Positions 22,435 to 32,889 of a stretch of DNA of 64,000 bases are shown here, in pieces. This stretch comes from Batkoa obscura (Eukaryota > Entomophthoromycota > Entomophthoromycetes > Entomophthorales > Batkoaceae). The stretch is from positions 186,001 to 250,000 of the forward strand of contig JASVEC010000035.1 in the NCBI GenBank assembly GCA_030770535.1, given 5' to 3'. Positions within the stretch are counted from its first letter, which is position 1. Each line of letters opens with the position of its first letter. The translations under genes were made by a program, and so were the position numbers. The notes under the pieces are model-generated. The model made no database searches. It was not told the DNA's origin and was given only the letters and a program-made list of their open reading frames with translations.

Positions 22435-23625
22435 AACTTCTTATAATAAAATATCATTGGGCCATATGTTATTGTTTACTAGTTACTTTTTTTATTTAAA
22501 TACTGGATTTTACATTGATTTAACCGTTTCAGTCTCATAGACGAGATATCTCGTATTTTTTTCAGAGTTTGGTTATGGTAAGAGATCCCATTCAATATGT
22601 ACCAGTTAACAAGAAATTGTGTTCAAGTGTTGCTTTTTAATATAATTTAATTATTTTTTAATATCAAATTTGGTAAAAAATTAATCAATTTAATAGCTAG
22701 TTTTAAAAATTATTATTATATAAAATAAAAAAATAAAAAATACAATTATAAATTTTATACGAAATACTAAAAAAAACTCAATAGCTTTCTATATCTTATA
22801 AAATGCCATAATTTATATTTTTTATTATAATAACTATAAAGTACTTTATAATTTAATTTAACGCTATTTAAACTAAACTTCTCTTTTATGATATTATTTT
22901 AAAATATTATGAAATCTGGTACTCAGTGATTGGAGCCAAAGGCAGCTATTGTCTAGTTGACTACACTGTAAGTCGAAAGGTCTTAGCTTATACGGCTAAG
23001 ATGGGCTTGAATCATGAAGAATAGCACGCAATAGGCTACAGACTATGTAAGATAAATAGAATAGACAATACTAATATAAAAGCTACGTAAAATACTATTA
23101 ATAAAATTTAGTGGCTTTATTAAATGTACAAGATATCAAGGAATAATTCAGTTAAAAAGCCTCGAGCTACTATATTCTGACAAGTACAAATATCAAAACG
23201 AGAAGATAACATTCTTTGGGATGAAGCTAGAAATTCTCATAGTAAACTAAACATTTAAAAAACAAAATATTGTCTTATGAAATTTTGATTAAATCGAAAT
23301 TAATGCCTTATGGATGTTACGACCCTTTTGAGCTTTTCATTGTGTTTGTTTTTATAGTCAAATTATGCATATAGCCGATTTTTTAAGTTTGATTCTTATA
23401 ATTTGGCTGAATCTTAATGCACATTTTACCTTAAATGGGCAGCTAAATGAGTCGCAAATGAGTCGCAACGTCTGCAAACTAACTTGTTTTTTGTGAATAA
23501 AAAATAGCCACTCTTACAAAGCTATCAAATGAAAATGAAATTGAAACTGCTAACAAACAGACTAACAATCAAAAAGAACAAAAAAATTCAAGCATTGATT
23601 TTTTTAATCAAAATAATCAACTCTA
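22435..23625. other. Intergenic, holding one interspersed repeat
   Basis: No gene seen. It contains copy 2 of the ~480-bp repeat (22,909-23,255). The ~360 bp before PAC1 hold no recognised element. Confidence 0.5.
22909..23255 (+). repeat. ~480-bp interspersed repeat, copy 2 (3' shortened)
   Basis: Same order of blocks as the copy at 6955: AAATCTGGTACTCAGTG, AGTTGACTACACTGTAAGTC, CTACAGACTATGTAAGATAA, AAAGCCTCGAGCTACTAT and GCTAGAAATTCTCAT. It stops before the ATGGGGCTGACA block. Inside is a short perfect stem, CTTAGC/GCTAAG, around 22,985-23,003. Confidence 0.7.
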
Positions 23626-25294
23626 ATGGAAAAAAACCGGGGAATAAGAGAATTGTAAGTAATATAACAATATAACTTGTGATAATTAACTCTAAAAATA
23701 CAATAGAGAAATAGGTATCTTGGAATATTTATATCGTAAAGGATATACTCAAAGTTATAATGAGTTTCGTAAAGAAAGTGATATTGATATATTTCATCCC
23801 AAACAAAATGGGGAGGATACTATTGTACAAAATCCCAGGGTGAACCATTTGTTAGAAAAAAAATGGAGCTCAGCGTCTAATTTACAACAGAAGGTAAACT
23901 ATCATCTTAATTTTTCAGTATTAAAACTAAGCTAAATACATAATTCCATTTAATAATATCTGAATTTAGGTAATAGAATTAGAAGAAGAATTAAAGCAAA
24001 AAAAGGAGAATAAAAAAGAGAGTCAATTTAATAAAAATTATTTACCAAAGCCACCAAAGTTATTAGAAATGTCAGGACATAGAATGGCTATTACTGCTGT
24101 TTTGTTTCATCCAATTTATAACTTATTATTTACTGGTTCAGAAGATTGTACCATTAGAGTTTGGGATTATGAGAATGGGGGCTATGAAAGGAGCATTAAA
24201 GGACATACTAAACCTATTCATCAGTTAGCAGTTTCCAATGAAAAAGGGAGTTTATTAGGTAAATATAGTTAGACTAAGTAGAGATTTTGTAATAATAGAA
24301 TCCAAATTAATTATCTCCTTTATTTAGCTTCCTGTTCTAGTGATTTAAGTATAAAAATATGGGATATCAATAATGATTATCAATGTATAAAAACCTTAAT
24401 GGGTCATGATCATTCTGTTTCTTCAATTAAATTTAGTCCCAATAATGATTTGCTTTTATCCGCTTCAAGAGATAAATCAATTAAGGTTTGGGAAGTTAGT
24501 ACTGGGTAATTGAAATTTATCTTTTTATTAGTATGAATTATTTACATTAATATTTTTAAATTAGTTATTGTTTAAAAACAATTAATGGTAATAGTGAATG
24601 GATTAGAAGTATTGATATTTCTTTAGATTGTAGTACTATTGTAGCCGGTTCTTTTGATCATGTAACTCAGTTGAATTATTTTTATTTATACTTAATAATT
24701 TTTATTCTAGATGGTAAGGACGTATGATTTTAATTCGGGAGAATTAAAGAATATACTTAAAGCCCATAATAATGTAGTCGAATATGTTAATTTTTTACCA
24801 ATTCAATCGTATCCATTTATTAAAGATTTGTGTGATTTAAATGTAATTAATATAATTTAATTTATTACTAAAAACATTTTTTATCATAATATGTTTAGAC
24901 AATTCCAGATGTACCAGGTCAATTTATAATATCTTGTTCAAGGGATAAAACATTGGCTTTATATAATATTCAAGGCCAAGTTTTATACCAATTTGTAATA
25001 CTATTTTATTATATTTATAATATAAATATATTAACAAATTTAATATTAAAATTTATACAGAAAGGACATGATAATTGGGTAAAACAAATGGTAGTTACTG
25101 GAGGTGGTAAATATATGTTAAGCATCAGTGATGATAAAACATTAAAAGCTTGGGATCTTCAAACAGGAAGAGTATTGCGTACTATTTTATTGGACGAACA
25201 ATTTCCTACTTCCATCGCTATGTCAAAAGATGGCTTATATTGTGCTACTACTTTTCCAGATGGTAAAATCTCTATTTGGAATTGTTTTAAATAA
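23626..25294 (+). CDS. PAC1: PAC1/LIS1, dynein regulator (LisH plus WD40 repeats)
   Basis: Eight exons: 23,626-23,654, 23,707-23,893, 23,969-24,258, 24,328-24,505, 24,565-24,661, 24,711-24,842, 24,899-24,994 and 25,061-25,294. The start is the ATG at 23,626 (MEKNRG), which splices into [20 protein letters not shown], the LisH dimerisation motif. Next come a short coiled coil ([11 protein letters not shown]) and WD40 repeats with the classic blocks [43 protein letters not shown] and [13 protein letters not shown]1/Pac1 forms a beta-propeller dimer that holds cytoplasmic dynein on microtubules and is needed for nuclear migration in fungal hyphae. The intron at 24,995-25,060 is 66 nt, a multiple of three with no in-frame stop. 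Confidence 0.94.
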
Positions 25295-25420
25295 AAATAA
25301 GAATGGGAACAAAAATATCATAGCGGAATAAACATTCATATTTATTGTTTTTATAAAATTAGTTACTATTATGTTATTATTTTAAAATTTAGAAGTATTA
25401 AAATGAATATACTTTATTTT

Positions 25421-26146
25421 TTAATGGTTACTTTTTTTATGCCTATTCAAAGCGGAACGTTCAGTAAATGATTTACCACAGTAGTCAATATCGCAAAACA
25501 ACCTAGGTTTATTAGGTTCAGTGAACTCTAATTTAGGGATAGGTATATGATTTGAATCATTCACTATTATATAAAAAAATATTATTTAAATCAAAAAAAC
25601 AGTTTTAAAGACAAAACTAATGGATTTTACCAATCTCAAAAAAGGGCAGACTATGGCCATTAACTTCTGCTTTAACTTTTTGATATTTCCTTACTTTATA
25701 AAATTTATTGACTTTAAATCCTTTAAATTTTTGTTCTTTTAAAAACTGATGTAACTTAGTTTGTTGTAGTAACTGAAAATTAACATCTCGACGTAAACGT
25801 TCTCGTCCAGCTATTATTAAAATTTACTTATTAGTCTACTATTATTAGTTATTATAACTTTAAATTTACTTATTGAATATCCAGATATATCTTTTATACA
25901 TGGTGGCCTAAAGGAGATGATTACTTTTTAGTTGAAATTCTATATTCAATAATTTAATTGTTATCATTACCATGCTCTTTTACCAAATTTTGAATAATTG
26001 CCATTGACATTAAAATCAATCATCTTTTCATTGTTTTCTTCTTGTGCTTTTGTATTTAATTCTGTTGTATTTTCATTTTGTTGTGATCTCATAGTTGAAT
26101 CCATTGTATTCTCATCCTGCTGTAATATTTCTTTTAATGAAGACAT
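25421..26146 (-). CDS. Single C2H2 zinc-finger protein
   Basis: Read on the minus strand from ATG 26,146 (MSSLKEILQQDENTM) to TAA 25,421-25,423, in four exons. Exon 1 (to 25,971) is polar and Gln/Asn/Glu-rich and ends KFGKRAW. Exon 2 (from 25,907) continues PPCIKDISGYSI. Exon 3 is basic (GRERLRRDVNF, KGFKVNKFYKVRKYQKVK). Exon 4 ends in CDIDYCGKSFTERSALNRH, a C-x4-C-x12-H-x4-H zinc finger, with KKSNH as the last residues. It is probably a small DNA- or RNA-binding protein of about 180 residues. I do not recognise the subfamily. It is divergent from the transposase-derived gene at 26,645, with about 500 bp between the starts. Confidence 0.7.
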
Positions 26147-26236
26147 GTTTTGTATTATTTTTGTTTTTGTGATTTAACTAAGATTGGTTATAGATCAACT
26201 TGATGTTTATTCATAAGTAAATTTAAATTTGCAATA

Positions 26237-26335
26237 TGGAGATGTATATTTGTATTTAAGGATTTTACTAACAATTTTTCCACTTAATTAGCACTCAAAA
26301 AATGGAAAAAGTAATGAAACCAAAAAACATCCCCA
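26237..26335 (-). mobile_element. MITE copy in the divergent promoter
   Basis: TGGAGATGTATATTTGTATT at the left, AAAAAACATCCCCA at the right, TA before the left end (26,235-26,236). It lies between the divergent starts of the zinc-finger gene and the transposase-derived gene, so it could affect either promoter. Confidence 0.85.
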
Positions 26336-26644
26336 AATGAATTCTCATTTGAAGATTAGAAAACAAACTTCAATAGATTCAAAAATAATACCAGTTTTTA
26401 AGAATCACTATCAGTTCAAATCTGACATTTTACAAATAAAAACTGACTCACTTCAAACGAATTTATCAATTTAGCCAATCAAATTTTCAATTATTCTATT
26501 TTTTAATGTAATCAAATCATCAATTCATTAGCCATTTTTAAACAGAAAGATGCTTTTTTATAGAAATTAACTTAAATTCAATCAGTTTATTTTTTGAATT
26601 CAGCATCATTAACACTTGTACTCTATAATCAAAATAAATTTAAC

Positions 26645-28243
26645 ATGTCTTCAGAAAAGGAATTTAATAATGGAACCAATGGATTTACTTATATTCAACC
26701 CAAACCCAACAACGACATGATAGAAGACGAGATAATAAATGCCAACGAAATGGAGGAAGAAAGTTTTAATCATACCAATTTTAATTTTGAATCCAATAAT
26801 CAATCTTTTCAACCAGATGCTTCCAATTTAAGTAATTTTAGTTTAAAATCCACTTATCATTCTTTACAACAACTTGAGAACGAGCGACAAAACCTTGAAA
26901 ATGAGAGGAAAAATGTAGAAAAGAAAATAATGCAACAGCTTAAAGAAGAACAGAAAAATATTGATAAAAAGATTAAAGAAAAGATGAAAAAAATAGAGCA
27001 ACTAAAAATGGAAATATTTCATGATCAGAAAGATAAAGAAGCACTAGAAAAAAGATTATTAGAAATGAAAGGACTAAAGACAAAGCCAGTAATAAGGGGT
27101 ATCAATCAACCAAAAGTACTATTGACTTTTTCTAATAACTCAAAAGCAAGACAACCTAATATTGATCGAAAATTAAATATGATTGAAGATTTTAAAAGTC
27201 GAACAATGAGTATTAAAGATATATGTGAAAAGTATAAAATTACAAGACAAACATTTTATAATATTAAAAAAAGTTATCAGGTTTATCAAGCTGGTTTAGA
27301 AGTGGAAAAAGAAGATTCAAGAGGTCGAAATTGTTTATTAAATAAAGATCAATTAGCTAGTATATTTTATGAAGTGGAAAGTCGACAAAATGGAGAACAA
27401 ACGGGTAGAGAATTAGTCAACCTTATTCAAGAACAATTTGGTAAAAAAGTATCTACTAGTACAATCTATAGAGGTTTATTGAAAGCAGAATGTACTTGGA
27501 AAACTAGTTCTAATATACCAGGCTATTGGAATGAACCTCAAATTTTAGAGTTAAGAAAAAAATTTGTTCAAAGTTTACCATATGATCGAAGGAATAAAAA
27601 AGAATATTATGTGTGCGAAGTTAGTTTTAATTTAGATTTAACTTTAGGTTATACCTGGGCATTAAAAGGAAATACAGAAACACTAGAAAAGAGAAATAAG
27701 TCAAAACCTATTCATTTACTTTTAGCTATCTGTAATTCAGGTGATATTATTAAAATGTATTTTAATCGAGATAAAAAAGAAATGTTGAAATCAATTACAG
27801 AAGAAGAGTTTAAATTATTTTTTGAAGAAAACATTCATTTGTTTAATAATTCAATTGTTTATTTAAATAGTAATAAAGTTTATTCAACTGCATTTACTCA
27901 TCCTAAATTTACTAATAAATTAATGGAAAATAATATACATTGCATCTGGTATCCACTTTATTCACCTTATTTAAATCCAGCTGAATATTTTACTAACTAT
28001 TTAAAAAGAGATGTTGGTGATAAACAATACAAATCAAGGGATGAATTATATTTTACAATTGAATGTAGTATTAATTCTAATTATACTACTAGAAATATTC
28101 AGCTGTTCATTGATAAAGCAGAATCTTTATTTCAAGACTGTTTAGTTGAATCACCTATTGTTGGATTTATATTACCTAATATCAATCGAATAGAAGTTGA
28201 TAATCAAAATAATTTAAATAGTTCTAGTATTAATAGTACTTAG
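26645..28243 (+). CDS. IS630/Tc1-mariner-type transposase-derived protein, catalytic triad lost
   Basis: A single-exon 532-residue protein. I start at ATG 26,645; the frame upstream is open but has no ATG. In order: an acidic/Asn-rich N-terminus; a strong coiled coil (about residues 70-145, QQLENERQNLENERK and following); a helix-turn-helix (SIKDICEKYKITRQTFYNIK); a second HTH-like region; then a DDE_3-like RNase H fold. The first catalytic Asp position is Cys324 (VCEVSFN where VDExxFN is usual), the second is Asn408 (YLNSNK), and only the last acid remains, Glu447 in SPYLNPAEYF. Spacing is that of Tc1/mariner relatives. An intact long frame with a dead active site suggests domestication as a DNA-binding protein rather than an active transposon. 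MITE copies lie on both sides. Confidence 0.75.
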   Translation: MSSEKEFNNGTNGFTYIQPKPNNDMIEDEIINANEMEEESFNHTNFNFESNNQSFQPDASNLSNFSLKSTYHSLQQLENERQNLENERKNVEKKIMQQLKEEQKNIDKKIKEKMKKIEQLKMEIFHDQKDKEALEKRLLEMKGLKTKPVIRGINQPKVLLTFSNNSKARQPNIDRKLNMIEDFKSRTMSIKDICEKYKITRQTFYNIKKSYQVYQAGLEVEKEDSRGRNCLLNKDQLASIFYEVESRQNGEQTGRELVNLIQEQFGKKVSTSTIYRGLLKAECTWKTSSNIPGYWNEPQILELRKKFVQSLPYDRRNKKEYYVCEVSFNLDLTLGYTWALKGNTETLEKRNKSKPIHLLLAICNSGDIIKMYFNRDKKEMLKSITEEEFKLFFEENIHLFNNSIVYLNSNKVYSTAFTHPKFTNKLMENNIHCIWYPLYSPYLNPAEYFTNYLKRDVGDKQYKSRDELYFTIECSINSNYTTRNIQLFIDKAESLFQDCLVESPIVGFILPNINRIEVDNQNNLNSSSINST

Positions 28244-28383
28244 TCCTCAAGTTTAGCATTACTATTACTTGGGTTTCTAGTTTAAGTAGATATTACTTAA
28301 TCTTCGAATTTAAGTCATTTATTTTGATTATTATGGATTTAAACTAGTAAATATTATATATTATTTGAGAGTATTTTTGGGGG

Positions 28384-28440
28384 TATTTTTTAAACGCTAT
28401 TTGAGTGGATAAAGTATTAGTAAAATTCTTAAACAAAAAA
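28384..28440 (+). mobile_element. Partial MITE copy
   Basis: Only the middle and right part remain: TTTTTTAAACGCTATTTGAG, AGTATTAGTAAAATTCTTAA and an A-run, without the CATCCCCA end. Its orientation is opposite to the copy at 26,237 on the other side of the transposase-derived gene. Confidence 0.7.
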
Positions 28441-28528
28441 AATGAAAAATGAGAAATAAAATTCAAAATAGAATAAAATTACATCTATAATAAAATTTTA
28501 ATTTAATTTGATTCTTCTTATTTTAATA

Positions 28529-31220
28529 TTAGCAAGAACCAAATCTAGGTTTTAAATGATCAAACATTAATTTATCTTCTAAGGTAACTGAAGCAGCAAT
28601 CTTACTTAAAGCTTTAACAAAATGATGTTGTTGTACAAATAATTTTAATTCCAAATTACTGCTATCTTTAATATCGAAATTAATGTTTTCTCTCAAAGCA
28701 ATAACTGCTGCTTCTCTAACTAAAGAAGCTAAATCGGCACCACTAAATAATAAATTGATAAAATTAATCTCATAAATTTATAGTAAAAATAAAAACTTAC
28801 GAATAACCTTCACATTTACTATCATAAGCAATTTGTTTTAAATCAATATTTTCATCCATTGGTGTTTTTTTACATATGGTTTTTAATATTTCATATCTTT
28901 CTGCTGAAGTTGGTAATTCAACGTATAATAATTTATCTAATCTACCAGGCCTTAACATAGCTGGATCGATAATATCTAATTAAATAATAAATTCGTTGGT
29001 TTGTTGATTTTTTTATTTTTATCAATTAAATTTACCTGGTCTATTAGTAGCTGCAATAATAAATACATTATTTCTACCTTCGGCACCATCCAATTCTGTC
29101 AATAAAGTATTAACTACTCTAGCTGATACTTCTGATTGATTTTGATCTCTTTTGGAACATAAAGCATCTAACTCATCAAAAAAAACAATACAGGGAGCAG
29201 AGGCTCTAGCTCTTAAAAACACTTGTCGAATAGCCCTTTCACTTTCCCCGACATATTTATTTAATAGCTCTGGTCCTTTGACAGAAATGAAATTAGAATG
29301 AGATTGATTAGCTACTGCTTTAGCTAATAATGTTTTTCCACATCCTGGTGGTCCCCATAATAATACCCCACTTGGTCGACTAATTCCCATTTTTTCAAAT
29401 AATTCAGAATGTTGAATAGGCTCTACTACTGACATTCTTAATTCTTCTCGAATATTAAATAAAGCACCAATATCATCAAAGGTAACATCGGGTACAGTGG
29501 CAAATCCTTCTCTTTTACTACTGGGTTGTACTTTTTTCAAAGCTGATTTAAAATCCTCCATGGTTATATAAATTTGATTTAATTGTTGGTTATTTAAAGG
29601 TTGAGGATATTTTTGTAGAAATTGTTGTATTAAACTAGTTTCATTTGATACATTATTGTTCGTATTTATTACTTGTTGTTGTTGCTTTACTTCTATTATT
29701 TCTATTTCTTTAACATCTTCTTTAATAACATTCTCTATTTCTTTGTTGCTTTCCGTAGCGGGTGTTTCTATTTCTTTAGTATCTTCTTTCATAATAATTC
29801 CTGTTTCTTTATTGGCTACTTCTTCAACTATCTTTATTCCTGTAATATTTTCTTTTACTGTTTCTGTTCCTTTACTCTCCACTTCTTTAACATCTTCTGT
29901 CGTAATATTATTATCTTGTAAAATACCATTTTCATTTTCCATTTCATTTTCCATTTCATTTTCATTTTCTTCCCCAGTTAAATCGACTAATTCATTAAAA
30001 TCCAATTTACCTTCTTTTAATAAATTAAAGATTCTTTTAACCGCAATCATACCAGCTGTGGAAGTTAAAGCTTCTAAATCAGCACCAACATAACCAGGCG
30101 TATTTTTGGATAAATATTTAAAATCAATTTCTTCTAATATTCGTAAATTTTTACATAATACCCTTAAGATTCTATAACAAAATGGAATAGAAGTTAATAT
30201 ATTACTATAAAAATAATATAATTAATTTACTTTTCTCTACTCTTTTCATCAGGTACACCAATACTAATTTCTCTATCAAATCTACCTGCTCTTCTTAATG
30301 CTGGATCAATGGAATCCGGTCGATTAGTAGCTCCAATTACTAAGACTGGTTTGTTGTCTGTCTTATCAAAGGATAAATCTATAAAAAAACCAACAATTAA
30401 CATTTCTTATTTATAATAATAAAATTGATCTATTTACCATCTAAACAAGTAAGTAATTGAGCCACGATTCTTCTTTCCATTTCTCTTTGAGCTGTTTCCC
30501 TTTTTGGTGTAATAGCATCAATTTCATCTAAAAACAATAAACATGGTGCATTCTTTTTCACCTGTTCAAAAATATTTCGTAACTTTTTTTCACTCTCTCC
30601 ACTCATTCCTGAGACTACTGAAGGTGCTGAGACAATAATGATAGGCACTTTTAATTCTCCTGCAATCGCATTCGCTAATTTTGTTTTTCCTACACCTGGT
30701 GGTCCATGAAGTAAGATACCTCGGGGAGACTTTATTCCACTATGAATGTAAATTTCTGGATGAGTAATTGGTAAAGCTATTAATTCTAGGATTTCCTATA
30801 AGAGTTTGAAATAGAAGTTAATATTGGCAGGAGATGTCCTTTTTTTTAAATTTATTACCTCAATAATCGCTTCAATACCACCTAAATCTTTTAATGTAAT
30901 CGTTGGTATTTCAATATTAACTATAAAATTAAGAAATTAGTTGATGAACCAATGACGCTATTTTTTAGAACTATTACTATTTTTATCTTCTCTCTTTTTC
31001 TTTTTTACTGGTTCTTCTAAAGTATCGTCTTTTGCTTCAGTATCTGGTTGAGATTCTACTTCTTTTTTTTCTTCTGATTTGACTTCTGCTTCACTTACTT
31101 TAATCCCGCCTTTACCCCATAACCCTGTGATCCTTTTATTCATATTATTATTCTATTTTTTATTAGCATATTTCGTATTTGTATTCTGTTGGATTTATTT
31201 ACTTTAGTTTTTCTACTCAT
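28529..31220 (-). CDS. RIX7: Rix7/NVL-type double AAA ATPase, 60S ribosome biogenesis
   Basis: A multi-exon minus-strand gene ending at TAA 28,529 (KPRFGSC). The first domain has Walker [10 protein letters not shown], Walker [10 protein letters not shown] and [19 protein letters not shown]; the second has [18 protein letters not shown] and ATNRP followed by [11 protein letters not shown]. Between them lies a ~130-residue Glu/Asn-rich linker with imperfect repeats ([22 protein letters not shown]), typical of Rix7/NVL, nuclear ATPases that strip factors from pre-60S particles. The N-terminus carries a basic KKKKREDKN stretch fitting nuclear import. The first clear ATG is 31,143 ([13 protein letters not shown]); I extend to ATG 31,220 (MSRKTK) because a GTAAAT...TGCTAAT...TAG intron links it in frame. 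Cdc48 is excluded by the linker and the C-terminus. Confidence 0.9.
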
Positions 31221-31386
31221 TTTAAAAATTATTAGAAATAATAAAACTCAAGAATTGAAATTTGCTTTAAAAATCGAATTTGAAATTTAAAAAAGTGAGT
31301 ATAAATTTCAACCACTTGATAATTTAAAAATATAATATCAAACAATAGTATTAAATGTTTTAATTCAATTTTATTCTACTAATTCT

Positions 31387-32133
31387 TTATCCTTCATTAT
31401 TAGGTTCAACGATTCCTTTTTCTAACAACATTTTTTCCAATTCCCCATTTTGATGCATTTGCATTAAGATATCACAACCACCAATGAATTCTCCTTTAAT
31501 ATAAAGTTGTGGAATAGTTGGCCAAGAACTAATAAATAAACAATATTAAAAAAACTAATAATAATTGAATTAGATCAATAAGAAAACTTACGAGTACTCC
31601 TTAATACCAGAACGAATTTCTTCATCTTCTAATACATTAACCGAAGAAAAGGTATCAATACCTGAATAGATAAAAATCAATTATAAATAAAAAAAGAGTC
31701 AAAACATCCTTCTCCTTTATAATAAAACCATATTTTTACCTTGCATATTTAAAATAGCTACGGCAGCACGAGAAAATCCACACTAATAATTTATTGAAAT
31801 TTTGTTTTTAAAATAGCTATTAATAAAATGAAATTTACCTGGGGATAATCGGGAGTACCTTTCATAAATAAACATACCGATTGGGCGTTAATAGCCTGAA
31901 AAATGGAAAATCAAATAAATAAAAAAGAAAATAATTCAGTAAAATTCTTTACCTTTTCAATTACTTGTTTAGTATCAGTGGATAAAAATTTAACTAATCC
32001 AAACTTGGGTTGTTGGAATAAATTCTAATTAATGTTAAATATTAATCAATTGTTCCCTTCTTTTTAATTAGAAATTGCTTTAAACTCGGATTCTTTTACT
32101 TACTTTACTTAATACTCGAAATCTACTTATCAT
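31387..32133 (-). CDS. GRX5: Mitochondrial monothiol glutaredoxin (Grx5)
   Basis: Six or so small exons on the minus strand from ATG 32,133 ([10 protein letters not shown]) to TAA 31,387-31,389. Grx5 carries and transfers [2Fe-2S] clusters in the mitochondrial iron-sulfur assembly pathway, using one cysteine and glutathione. Diagnostic segments: KGTPDYPQ then [11 protein letters not shown], where CGFS is the single-cysteine active site; the cis-Pro region [10 protein letters not shown]; and GEFIGGCDI, which binds glutathione. The short Arg-containing leader fits mitochondrial import. Introns are short and conventional (for example the GTAAGT donor after the first ten codons). Length after splicing is about 145 residues, normal for Grx5. 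Confidence 0.93.
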
Positions 32134-32889
32134 TTTTTTTATTGATTAAAAGTTGTTGATTTGAGCTGAATCGGATCTGATAATCAAAATAGTAAAAATT
32201 GGACTAAATTTGAGATTTTTAATCAAATAGACTCAACTCGCGTTTTTACTATTGCAAAAATTGAGTGTTTGTTTTATTATTAAAACTCAATAAACTGTTC
32301 ACATAAAATTGCTTAAGTAGATATTATTAATTTTTGATATTATTATTGTTAAACATTTTAATTTGTTTATTTATTGTAGTAGAAACTATTTTGTTAATAT
32401 ACCAAAAATACAAATATTTATTTAATGCTTTAAAATTTTATATCCTAATAATATTTTTTTTCAATTAGTCATGTTTTTTGGTATTTTTATATAGAATTAA
32501 AGTTTAAAATAAATACTAATGTCTTTAAACAATATGTTTATAGACAACGTTTTATTTTTCATCATAGTATATATTAAGCGTTAATTAAAAATAAAACCAA
32601 CTTAAAAAATATCTATATATAAAGCCTAAGATAAATTTTACTTATCTTTATAAATGGTTTTGATCTTTAGCCTTTATAATAATTATTCAATACCATCAGT
32701 AGGGGATGTGTTTTTGTGTTTAAGAATTTTGCTGATAACTTTTCCACTCAAATAGTGCTTAAAAGATGGAAAAAGTAATGAAGCCAAAAAAAACACCCCC
32801 AGTATATAAATACTCTTAAAGCCTAAAATAAATCAAATTAACTATTTTGAAAGATACAGTAAATTTTAACATTTAATAATTAAAAATAA
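32134..32889. other. Intergenic with one MITE
   Basis: A+T-rich DNA without a gene. It contains the MITE copy at 32,701-32,801. Confidence 0.55.
32701..32801 (-). mobile_element. MITE copy
   Basis: AGGGGATGTGTTTTTGTG at the left and AAACACCCCCA at the right, with the internal TTTTCCACTCAAATAGTGCT block. TA flanks are not perfect. Confidence 0.82.

Noticed and set aside
22960-23020. A tRNA-like segment (CTACACTGTAAGTC with a variable-arm-like stem and a B-box-like GGCTTGAATC)
   Set aside because: I could not form a seven-base acceptor stem or a proper D arm, and the segment is part of a longer repeat; it is not a tRNA gene.
29656-30093. Long plus-strand frames opposite the Rix7 linker
   Set aside because: They are antisense shadows of the Glu/Lys-rich linker, giving meaningless Ser/Phe/Ile-rich translations.
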